A stretch of 64,000 bases of DNA, taken from Rhynchopus sp. YZ270_cl-10 (Eukaryota; Euglenozoa; Diplonemea; Diplonemida; Diplonemidae). The notes below the pieces were generated by a model. That model made no database searches. It was not told the DNA's origin and saw nothing but the letters and a program-made list of their open reading frames with translations. The stretch lies in the NCBI GenBank assembly GCA_964035575.1, contig OZ037845.1, positions 1,550,001 through 1,614,000 on the forward strand, in the 5' to 3' direction. A program made the translations under genes and the position numbers. This document shows positions 51,784 through 60,721 of the stretch, piece by piece. Every line of letters begins with the position of its first letter. The stretch's first letter is position 1.

Positions 51784-53240
51784 AAAGGGGAAAACAAATA
51801 CACATTTACTTGACGATGAAGGTGTTTGGTGCCCTTGCGGCGCTTTCCCTCGTAGGGTGCGCTTCTGCTGCAACGATGAACCTGACGCTGCTGACGGAGG
51901 CTGCGCTCAAGGACGGTGCTGTCTGCCTGGACGGGTCGCCTGCTGGGTACTACTTCCGCCCTGCTGCGACACCCGACGCGAAGAACGACTGGATGATTTG
52001 GTTTCAGGGCGGTGGGTGGTGCTACGACGAGATCGACTGCACTAATAGGGCACTGACCGCGCTTGGGTCAAGCACGACGTGGGAGAACACGAGAGGGACT
52101 AATAGTGGACTGATGAACACAGACTGCACGAAGAACCCAGACTTCTGCAACATGAATTTTGCCTTTCTGCCGTACTGTGACGGAAACAGCTTCTCCGGCA
52201 ACCGTGATGAGCCGTACGTTGCGGGCGGGAAGAAGATCTACATGCGTGGTCACCGTGTGCTCAAGGCAGTGCTCGACTCCCTTCGCGACACGCACGGCCT
52301 CAGCAACGCAGAGAACGTGCTCCTCAGCGGCTGCAGTGCTGGTGGCCTCTCGACCTTCCTCCACACCGACTACGTGGGCGACTACATCAAGTCCATCTCC
52401 TCGGGCCTCAAGCGCTACAAGGCAGCGCCCGTCAGCGGTTTCTTCCTCGACCACAAAGACATCTACGGTACGGCCAGCCCGTACACACAACAGATAACAT
52501 ACGCCTTTGGGATGAGCAACGCGACCTCAGGTGTCAACCAGGCCTGCATCAAGGCGAACCCCGGGCAGGAGTCGAAATGCAACATGGCGCAGTACGTGTA
52601 CCCACACATTGCGCATGACATCTTCCCGATTAACAGCGCTGTGGATGCGTGGCAGACGGGATGTGTGTATGGTGCAAAGCCGGTGCCTCTGTTCCCCAAC
52701 CAGACTGGGTCGGAGAACGGTGTGTGCAATGCGTACCCGGACTACCGGGACTGTCTGCAGAACATTGCGCAGAAGTGCAACAACACAGAGACGGCGCTGG
52801 TGAACCAGTACGGGCTTGACTTCATGGCAGACATTCAGGCGACGTCGAAGTACACTGCCGCGGGTGGCGGCGGGTTCTTCCACTCCTGCCACACACACTG
52901 CGAGGCGTCGGGTATCGACTTCTTCAACTTCGCCATCAACGGCGTCACCATCCAGCAGGGTGTCAGCAAGTGGTGGAACGCAAACAACGAGCCCGCCTCC
53001 GCACACACCTACACACCCTGCCAGCTCAAGGCAGGCTCCGATGTCCCCGACAGACGCTGCAACCCCACATGCAACCTCGGAGCACCCTACAACAACTTCT
53101 ACCCCACAATGGGGCTGTGATGTTAACGTCCAATCCCAACCCCCCCATGTGATGCTTTCTCTTTTCATGCGTTGAGAGCTGTCTTTTGTGTTTTGACTTC
53201 CTGTGTTCTGTTCCCCTGGAACAATACGTGAATGGGAGGC
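51655..53240 (+). repeat. Tandem duplication of the Notum-like locus, unit 1
   Basis: 5' flank, gene and 3' flank up to CCCCTGGAACAATACGTGAATG are matched by 54650-56305. Unit 2 has about 80 extra bases at 54685-54762 in the 5' flank, after CTCTCTTTCAACG. Confidence 0.9.
51816..53120 (+). CDS. Secreted pectinacetylesterase/Notum-family hydrolase, copy 1
   Basis: Single exon, 434 aa. Signal peptide MKVFGALAALSLVGCASA. The pectinacetylesterase (PAE/Notum) family removes acetyl or acyl groups from pectin or, in animal Notum, palmitoleate from Wnt. Visible family features: oxyanion strand WMIWFQGGGWCYD; nucleophile elbow LSGCSAGGLS (Ser); the acid region FFLDHKDIYG; and the His region FFHSCHTHC near residue 355. 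Conserved Cys pairs are present, and it matches the usual family length of about 400. In a protist without Wnt, deacetylation of plant or algal polysaccharide is the likely role. No introns. The next copy starts 3066 nt downstream in the same orientation. Confidence 0.93.
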   Translation: MKVFGALAALSLVGCASAATMNLTLLTEAALKDGAVCLDGSPAGYYFRPAATPDAKNDWMIWFQGGGWCYDEIDCTNRALTALGSSTTWENTRGTNSGLMNTDCTKNPDFCNMNFAFLPYCDGNSFSGNRDEPYVAGGKKIYMRGHRVLKAVLDSLRDTHGLSNAENVLLSGCSAGGLSTFLHTDYVGDYIKSISSGLKRYKAAPVSGFFLDHKDIYGTASPYTQQITYAFGMSNATSGVNQACIKANPGQESKCNMAQYVYPHIAHDIFPINSAVDAWQTGCVYGAKPVPLFPNQTGSENGVCNAYPDYRDCLQNIAQKCNNTETALVNQYGLDFMADIQATSKYTAAGGGGFFHSCHTHCEASGIDFFNFAINGVTIQQGVSKWWNANNEPASAHTYTPCQLKAGSDVPDRRCNPTCNLGAPYNNFYPTMGL

Positions 53241-54649
53241 AGGCCTGAACCGTGACGGGCCTATTTTCCGGGGTTTTTTCGGCTGGGGACCGGTTTTTTT
53301 CCCGCCCTTTTCCCGCCCTTTTCGCGTCTTTTTTGTGTGATTTTTGTGCCCTTTTTCGGGGTTTTTTTGCGCTTTGCGCCCGCCTCCATGACAAATTTGG
53401 GAAGCGCTGTGAAAATTTGACCCATTTGAACACAATCTGGGCCATATTTGGGTGAGGGGTGGAGGGATTTTTAGACAAAGCTGATATTGGCTGGCCCCTT
53501 GCTCATACGCAGCGCAAAATCGTCCTCACGGATAGTGTGGAAGAATGGCGGAGGGGGTACTTGTGCCTCGACGAGGGTGATGGAGGGCTCCAGGTTGGCC
53601 AGGGCTGCAGTAATCCTCCGAAAGCGGCGTTTGCCCACCTCACTTTGTGGTCTCTCGGAAAAACTACCACTGTTTTCTGTATGAGTTTCAGAGATTTCTT
53701 TATCGAGGCAGACTTGAAAGAAAATGAACCATTGGTTCGTGCACCGCCTCAGCGAAGTGTGGTCCATGAGATAATTTTCGGCGCTGCTGACCAGGGAAGA
53801 CATTGGGAACAGATGGACTGTATTTTTTTTTGTGGAGCAAAAAAAATACAAAAAAAATGGCGCCGCAGGCAAAAAAAAAATTGAGGTACAGCCTGGATGG
53901 TGCGGTCAGCAACCCACTTCCCCAAGGTACTTACGTTCAACCACAGGGGGACTTGGTGATGGTGGGGGGCCGTTCTGGATTCGGCACCCCTCCCCCCCCT
54001 TTTTTCCCTCCCCAAAAACTGGTTATTTTGCATGAGCGGTCTCATCCAGACACGTGGTATTTTTTCTCGGGCTCCTCTGAGCCCCTGTGAACCCCTAAAA
54101 CGCAGTAGAGACGGCGGGAAAAAAAGTGCGGGAAAAAAATTTATTTTCCCAAATCTGGGGACGGGGACCGGATTTAGAAAAAGGCCTGATGGGAGGCACA
54201 TTTTTATTTTTTTTTAAACTTTGAGATCTGTACCATGTTTTTGTGTTTTGTTTTCTGATTTTTTTTGTTTGGTTTTGACCTGAGACCAGACACATGGCAC
54301 CTTATTGCCGTCTCTGACTTAGGGGTGGAGTGGGGTCAGGAGGTCGGGGCTGCCCTTCTTTGTTACAACTGTAATTTCTGTTAGCTGTAATTGGGGTGGC
54401 GACTCACCCGTTGTGTCGTCTTTTTTAGTAAAAAAAAAGACTACACAACGCAACCCGACTGCTGCCCCTAAGGCACCTGTCCGTATGGGTCAGATGCCTT
54501 GTTTGTTTCATTTGCTCCCAGTGCCTGTCCGTCCGCCGATGAATGGTGAGGCGTTTGCACTTTCAACTTGTCTTTGCTTTTTTTCTCTTTCTCTTTCGAA
54601 CGTTCAACTTGTTTCTTTCTTTTGATACTTTGAGACAACCTTAGTTTGC
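53241..54649. other. Spacer between the two Notum-like genes
   Basis: Contains homology at 53785-53960 to the 8.5-8.8 kb element (GACCAGGGAAGACATTGGG, AAATGGCGCCGCAGGC, ACAGCCTGGATGGTGCGGTC). At 54519-54570 is GTGCCTGTCCGTCCGCCGATG followed by AATGGTGAGGCGTTTGCACTTTCAACTT (second short-motif family). The remainder is C/T-rich or T-rich. Confidence 0.6.
53785..53960 (+). repeat. Partial copy of the 8.2-8.9 kb element
   Basis: Same order as 8495-8790: GACCAG.GAAGACATTGGG, a GGAGCAAAA hairpin remnant, ATGGCGCCGCAGGCAAAAAA, and GGTGCGGTCAG.AAC. One of the two internal units of the 8 kb copy is missing here. Confidence 0.75.
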
Positions 54650-56305
54650 CCCCTTTCACCTTCTACTAGTTCCTCTCTTTCAACGTTCCATTGAATGCAG
54701 TGTGCTTCAGACTCCTCGTAAGAAGCCCCTTTGTGCTGTGCTTCTTTAGCTTCTTTGGCCTGAGCAATAGGGTAGGTTCATGTGGCCAACCCCTTCTCAT
54801 CCGTTGGTGTAGTGTAGCTGGTTGTACACCATTTACTACCTTTTTACAGAAAGGGGAAAACAAATACACATTTACTTGACGATGAAGGTGTTTGGTGCCC
54901 TTGCGGCGCTTTCCCTCGTAGGATGCGCTTCTGCTGCAACGATGAACCTGACGCTGCTGACGGAGGCTGCGCTCAAGGACGGTGCTGTCTGCCTGGACGG
55001 GTCGCCTGCTGGGTACTACTTCCGCCCTGCTGCGACACCCGACGCGAAGAACGACTGGATGATCTGGTTTCAGGGCGGTGGGTGGTGCTACGACGAGATG
55101 GACTGCTCGCACAGGGCACTGACCGCGCTTGGGTCGAGCACGAAGTGGGGGAACACGTCAGGTACTAACGGTGGGGTGATGAACACAGACTGCACGAAGA
55201 ACCCAGACTTCTGCAACATGAACATCGCCCTTCTGCCGTACTGTGACGGAAACAGCTTCTCCGGCAACCGTGATGAGCCGTACGTTGTGGGCGGGAAGAA
55301 GATCTACATGCGCGGTCACCGTGTGCTCAAGGCAGTGCTTGACTCCCTTCGCGACACGCACGGCCTCAGCAACGCAGAGAACGTGCTCCTCAGCGGCTGC
55401 AGTGCTGGTGGCCTCTCGACCTTCCTCCACACCGACTACGTGGGCGACTACATCAAGTCCATCTCCTCGGGCCTCAAGCGCTACAAGGCAGCGCCCGTCA
55501 GCGGTTTCTTCCTCGACCACAAAGACATCTACGGCACGGCCAGTCCGTACACACAGCAGATGAAGTACACCTTTGAGATGAGCAACGCGACCTCAGGCAT
55601 CAACCAGGCCTGCATCAAGGCGAACCCCGGACAGGAATGGAAGTGCAACATGGCGCAGTACGTGTACCCACACATTGCGCATGACATCTTCCCGATCAAC
55701 AGCGCTGTGGATGCGTGGCAGACGGGATGTGTGTATGGTGCAAAGCCGGTGCCTCTGTTCCCCAACCAGACTGGGTCGGAGAACGGTGTGTGCAATGCGT
55801 ACCCGGACTACCGGGACTGTCTGCAGAACATTGCGCAGAAGTGCAACAACACGGAGACGGCGCTGGTGAACCAGTACGGGCTTGACTTCATGGCAGACAT
55901 TCAGGCGACGTCGAAGTACACTGCCGCAGGTGGTGGCGGGTTCTTCCACTCCTGCCACACACACTGCGAGGCGTCGGGTATCGACTTCTTCAACTTCGCC
56001 ATCAACGGCGTCACCATCCAGCAGGGTGTCAGCAAGTGGTGGAACGCAAACAACGAGCCCGCCTCCGCACACACCTACACACCCTGCCAGCTCAAGGCAG
56101 GCTCCGATGTCCCTGACAGACGCTGCAACCCCACATGCAACCTCGGAGCACCCTACAACAACTTCTACCCCACAATGGGGCTGTGATGTCAACGTCCAAT
56201 CCAAACCCCCCCATGTGATGCTTTCTCGTTTTATGTACTGGGGCCTGTCTTTTATGTTTTAACTTCATGTGTTCTGTTCCCCTGGAACAATACGTGAATG
56301 AGCGT
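54650..56305 (+). repeat. Tandem duplication of the Notum-like locus, unit 2
   Basis: Homologous to 51655-53240, including gene and both flanks, with the 80 base 5' difference noted there. Confidence 0.9.
54882..56186 (+). CDS. Secreted pectinacetylesterase/Notum-family hydrolase, copy 2
   Basis: Single exon, 434 aa, the same length as copy 1 and nearly identical. Differences cluster around residues 70-115 (DCSHRALTALGSSTKWGNTSG against DCTNRALTALGSSTTWENTRG region) and 225-260. The same signal peptide and the Ser (GCSAGG), Asp (FLDHKD) and His (HSCHTHC) motifs are intact. Both copies therefore look functional and recently duplicated, with substitutions concentrated in two surface-like stretches. 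Confidence 0.93.
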   Translation: MKVFGALAALSLVGCASAATMNLTLLTEAALKDGAVCLDGSPAGYYFRPAATPDAKNDWMIWFQGGGWCYDEMDCSHRALTALGSSTKWGNTSGTNGGVMNTDCTKNPDFCNMNIALLPYCDGNSFSGNRDEPYVVGGKKIYMRGHRVLKAVLDSLRDTHGLSNAENVLLSGCSAGGLSTFLHTDYVGDYIKSISSGLKRYKAAPVSGFFLDHKDIYGTASPYTQQMKYTFEMSNATSGINQACIKANPGQEWKCNMAQYVYPHIAHDIFPINSAVDAWQTGCVYGAKPVPLFPNQTGSENGVCNAYPDYRDCLQNIAQKCNNTETALVNQYGLDFMADIQATSKYTAAGGGGFFHSCHTHCEASGIDFFNFAINGVTIQQGVSKWWNANNEPASAHTYTPCQLKAGSDVPDRRCNPTCNLGAPYNNFYPTMGL

Positions 56306-56849
56306 GAGGCATAGTTTTTTTTCCCCCCCTCTTTTTATTTTTTTTTCAAGCTATATTTTTCTGCACTTTCAACTTGTTTCTTTCTTTTAGATACATTGGG
56401 ACAACATGGCACATGCTGCCACGTGTTCTCTCGTGAAAGCCGTTCTCCCCTACCCCACGTGCAGCTCTTCAACTGGGGGTGTTTCTGTGTGATCACTACG
56501 ATCACACAGGATGATCTACTCTTTGCTTTGTGCACAGTATTCTACCTGCACACCAGCCGGTAGGATACACAGTCTCCCATATGAGCATTGTGTAGTTGTA
56601 ACGTATGAAAGATGTAATTAAACGTAGGAAAAGTGAGCAGAGTGAGTGTGCCTATACCCAGCGTGGCAACGGAGACGTGGCCTCCGTGCAAGACTGCCTC
56701 GGCAGTGCAAATTGTGAATACCAAAGGAAAAAAGAATACGCATAAATACCCAAAACAACTAATACTAAACCGTCGACACAAAATTGCAAGAGAGGGGGGT
56801 TGTTGTTTGCTTGCTCCTTCCCACACCCACGAAAAACACCCACACACAG
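56306..56849. other. Spacer between hydrolase and CAP-protein genes
   Basis: About 540 nt, including a GTGTGATC...GATCACAC inverted repeat (GTGTGATCACTACGATCACAC) near 56486-56506. It ends with CACACACAG (56849), the acceptor before the CAP gene. The last 100 bp and the 5' UTR are homologous to 60590-60721. Confidence 0.55.
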
Positions 56850-56917
56850 ATCGCATACACAACGACCCTCTTGTCGGGTTGTCCTTTTCCAACCACTCCA
56901 AGTCGTTGCTTTCCATC

Positions 56918-59407
56918 ATGATTGTGATATCGATGCTCGCTCTTGCGGGGTGTCCCACTACAGACTGGGAGCAGGGTATCCTTGACTCACACAACACATG
57001 GCGTGCAGCAACATCGCCACCTGCAAAGGACATGGTCCGCATCAGGTGGGACACGAACATCCAAGCCAACATGGCTGCACACCTGCGCACCTGCGACAGT
57101 CAGTGGCCACACTCCGACCAGAATACACAGCGCAAAGATGTTGGTGGGTACGAGTTGCTTGGTGAGAACCTGGCGTACTGTGCTGGCACTGGTTGTGATG
57201 CAAAGTTGGCCAGCGGCACTCCTGGGTACATCGGGAAGGGATGGTGGGACGAGAAGGATGACTACAACTACGCCACAGACACGTCGAGCGGCATCACATC
57301 GCACTACACACAGATGGCGTCTTCGAACATCTACGCAATGGGATGTGTGGCACAGAAGTGTGCTGGTCCTGGTCCTTACAACTGGCAGGGAGAATGGTGG
57401 TGGTTTGGCTGTCAGTACGGTGAGCGTGGTCGTGCGTACTGGTCTGGCACGAAGCCTTTCGATGAGGGGACAGGTGGTCTGATTGAGCCTGACGCCACTG
57501 TGTTCACAAAGAACCCTGGTCTCTGCCAGACTGCTCCCGGCTCACCTGCTGTGACACCCACAACTTCTCCTGCGACAGCCTCACCAGCAGGTGCACCTGG
57601 TGGAGGCACACCACCTGCTGGTGGAGGTGGTGGCAGCACGTGCCCTTTGACCGACTGGGAGCAGGGTATCCTTGACTCACACAACACATGGCGTGCAGCA
57701 ACATCGCCACCTGCAAAGGACATGGTCCGCATCAGGTGGGACACGAACATCCAAGCCAACATGGCTGCACACCTGCGCACCTGCGACAGTCAGTGGCCAC
57801 ACTCCGACCAGGACACACAGCGCAAAGATGTTGGTGGGTACGAGTGGCTTGGTGAGAACCTGGCCTACTGTGCTGGCACTGGTTGTGCTGCAAAGCTGGC
57901 CAGCGGCACTCCTGGGTATATCGGGAAGGGATGGTGGGACGAGAAGGATGACTACAACTACGCCACAGACACGTCGAGCGGCATCACGTCGCACTACACA
58001 CAGATGGCATCCTCGAACATCTATGCAATGGGATGTGTGGCACAGAAGTGTGCTGGTCCTGGTCCTTACAACTGGCAGGGAGAATGGTGGTGGTTTGGCT
58101 GTCAGTACGGTGAGCGTGGTCGTGGGTACTGGTCTGGCACGAAGCCTTTCGATGAGGGGACAGGTGGTCTGATTGAGCCTGATGCAACTGTGTTCACAAA
58201 GAACCCTGGTCTCTGCAAGGATGGCGGCTCACCTGCTGTGACACCCACAACTTCTCCTGCGACAGCCTCACCAGTTGTTGTCACCTCAGCACCAGCAGGT
58301 GCACCTGGTGGAGGCACACCACCTGCTGGTGGAGGTGGCAGCACGTGCCCTTTGACCGACTGGGAGCAGGGTATCCTTGACTCACACAACACATGGCGTG
58401 CAGCAACATCGCCACCTGCAAAGGACATGGTCCGCATCAGGTGGGACACGAACATCCAAGCCAACATGGCTGCACACCTGCGCACCTGCGACAGTCAGTG
58501 GCCACACTCCGACCAGGACACACAGCGCAAAGATGTTGGTGGGTACGAGTGGCTTGGTGAGAACCTGGCATACTGTGCTGGCACTGGTTGTGATGCAAAG
58601 CTGGCCAGCGGCACTCCTGGGTACATCGGGAAGGGATGGTGGGACGAAAAGGATGACTACAACTACGCCACAGACACGTCGAGCGGCATCACATCGCACT
58701 ACACACAGATGGCATCCTCGAACATCTACGCAATGGGATGTGTGGCACAGAAGTGTGCTGGTCCTGGTCCTTACAACTGGCAGGGAGAGTGGTGGTGGTT
58801 TGGCTGTCAGTACGGTGAGCGTGGTCGTGGGTACTGGTCTGGCACGAAGCCTTTCGATGAGGGGACAGGTGGTCTGATTGAGCCTGACGCCACTGTGTTC
58901 ACAAAGAACCCTGGTCTGTGCAAAGATGGCGACTCACCTGCTGTAACCACTGCACCTGCGACGTCTCCACCGGTAACTGTTTCTTCTGCACCTTCGGTAG
59001 CACTTCCCACGAGACCACCAGTTACCCTGGCTCCAGTTACGGGAAGTGTGACGAGTACACCTGTCTCGCCAAAGACGTCTGCACCCTCTGTAGCAGGTCA
59101 GACATCTGCTCCTGCCGCAGTCGGCACTGCAGTTTCGGACACGGTTGTGCCTGGTACTGTGCAGACCCCTTCTCCATCAGATGTGTTGACTGCCGCAGAG
59201 TCGGAGACTGACGACGAGGATGATGATGGATCGTTCCCGTGGCTGCCGTTTGTGCTTGGTGGTGTTTTTTTGTTGCTGTGTTCCTTTGTTGCAGCATGGT
59301 TCTTCATCACTAGAGCTGCTAAGCCGACGCTTAAGGTTAACGAATTGCTGGAGGAAGGTTTGGATGAAGACATGCCAAAGCAGGATAATGACCATTTCAG
59401 TCTTTGA
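56918..59407 (+). CDS. Three-CAP-domain type I membrane protein
   Basis: Single exon, 829 aa. A short hydrophobic start (MIVISMLALAG) is followed by three CAP (SCP/TAPS) domains beginning at residues 16, 246 and 481 and each about 190 long. Each has the CAP hallmarks SHNTWR, GENLAYC, SHYTQMASSNIYAMGC (CAP1) and YNWQGEWWWFGCQYG (CAP2), including the cavity histidines and the GEN glutamate. Linkers are Pro/Thr/Gly-rich. After domain 3 comes a mucin-like Thr/Pro/Ser stalk, an acidic patch (ETDDEDDDGS), a membrane helix (about 775-800, WLPFVLGGVFLLLCSFVAAWFF) and a 30-residue acidic cytosolic tail. CAP proteins bind sterols or lipids, or modify glycans or prey surfaces. Domains are nearly identical, so recently amplified. 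The signal sequence is short for the family. Confidence 0.92.
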   Translation: MIVISMLALAGCPTTDWEQGILDSHNTWRAATSPPAKDMVRIRWDTNIQANMAAHLRTCDSQWPHSDQNTQRKDVGGYELLGENLAYCAGTGCDAKLASGTPGYIGKGWWDEKDDYNYATDTSSGITSHYTQMASSNIYAMGCVAQKCAGPGPYNWQGEWWWFGCQYGERGRAYWSGTKPFDEGTGGLIEPDATVFTKNPGLCQTAPGSPAVTPTTSPATASPAGAPGGGTPPAGGGGGSTCPLTDWEQGILDSHNTWRAATSPPAKDMVRIRWDTNIQANMAAHLRTCDSQWPHSDQDTQRKDVGGYEWLGENLAYCAGTGCAAKLASGTPGYIGKGWWDEKDDYNYATDTSSGITSHYTQMASSNIYAMGCVAQKCAGPGPYNWQGEWWWFGCQYGERGRGYWSGTKPFDEGTGGLIEPDATVFTKNPGLCKDGGSPAVTPTTSPATASPVVVTSAPAGAPGGGTPPAGGGGSTCPLTDWEQGILDSHNTWRAATSPPAKDMVRIRWDTNIQANMAAHLRTCDSQWPHSDQDTQRKDVGGYEWLGENLAYCAGTGCDAKLASGTPGYIGKGWWDEKDDYNYATDTSSGITSHYTQMASSNIYAMGCVAQKCAGPGPYNWQGEWWWFGCQYGERGRGYWSGTKPFDEGTGGLIEPDATVFTKNPGLCKDGDSPAVTTAPATSPPVTVSSAPSVALPTRPPVTLAPVTGSVTSTPVSPKTSAPSVAGQTSAPAAVGTAVSDTVVPGTVQTPSPSDVLTAAESETDDEDDDGSFPWLPFVLGGVFLLLCSFVAAWFFITRAAKPTLKVNELLEEGLDEDMPKQDNDHFSL

Positions 59408-60721
59408 TTCGCTGCCCTACACACCGAAGTGATAGAGTGCACGCCATTAACTTGGTGTGTGCCCGTGAGTGAATCATATTGTTTGCAACAGTATTGTGTC
59501 GGTTGCATGTTTAGCGCCTTACTTTGCCTTAACCTTTGTTCATTTCAGTGCTTTTTCACGTGACCGACCAGTCATTTGTTTGATATGATGATAGACGAAC
59601 GTGTTTCGCAGACACAGTTCTTTATTTTTTATGTTGCGTTATTGTCGACACATTTTGTTTACCTTCACGTGCACACTTGAAGAGTCGATGTGTGTGAGTG
59701 ACTTGTCTAGATGGAGACGACTTTCCCACAGGTCACATGTCAGAGGCAAAACGCACGCGCGTGCCATTAGTTTGGCTTGCGGTATAGTGTGGCGTTCAAC
59801 GTTGAGGCGTAGTATAGGATACCCTTTCGTGTGTATGGCTATGCGTGCCATTATTGTGGGTGTTCATAAAGTTTTCGAAGAAAAAGTTGCCTTGCCCCGC
59901 TGGGTACTTTATAAAATATAAACTTAACCATGCGACAAGAACACAAATCAGTTTGCTACTCTTGATCATGACTATATGTTTGGAATGTGGTGTTCGTTCG
60001 CTTGTCATGTCCATTGTTTTCACAGCTGGCACGTCCTCCTTTGCAGGAGGACGTGTGGTGCATTTAACATCACCGTCTCGCTGGGAATGTTCACATTTCC
60101 CAGTTCCCAACTTTCCTTTTTTTTCGTACTCTAGTATCATGTTTTCTGTCACTTTTGGTTGGCCATGGCTGCCATCACCCCTCTCTTGCCCCTTCTCCCC
60201 AAAATGTTAAGCCGCTTTCGTCGCCTTTTTGCGCAGTGCGTATTTGGCGATGAAACGCAGTTTCCAATGATTCTGCTTTTCTTGCAGATGTCTTTCGCTT
60301 CTTCTATGCTGCACCCTCCCCTCTCTCCACCCTCCCAGTTGGAAGGCCAACTCGTTTGCGACAAATCAGGGGAAGTATTGTCTCAGTTGAATGCGGTAGT
60401 TTCATTTAGCTTCAACTGCGGTGTCAACAGGGACAAGCACTGCCCCTCACCTATTTGTCATTATCATAATGTGTCCCCTTCCCCCTGACGGCATTTGCAG
60501 CAATCCATCATTTCTTGGTTGTTTGCACAAGCACACCGCCGTGAATAATTACTACTGTGCAAAAGAAAAATCAAGAACGCGTCTTTTTGTTTATTGTTTG
60601 CTTGCTTCTCTGCCCACACCCACGTACACCACCCACCCACACAGATTGCTCTTTCGCATAACACAACAACCCTCTTGTCGGGTTGTCCTTTTCCAACCAC
60701 TCCAAGTCGTTGCTTTCCATC
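59408..60721. other. Spacer between the two CAP-protein genes
   Basis: About 1.3 kb with more balanced composition. A short hairpin ACGTCCTCCTTTGCAGGAGGACGT lies near 60030-60053 (9 bp arms). The final 130 bp match the leader of the first CAP gene, with acceptor-like CCACACAG at about 60644. No gene supported. Confidence 0.55.

Noticed and set aside
60159-60488. Small ORF before the second CAP gene
   Set aside because: No acceptor-ATG context that fits, no domain; sequence is spacer-like.
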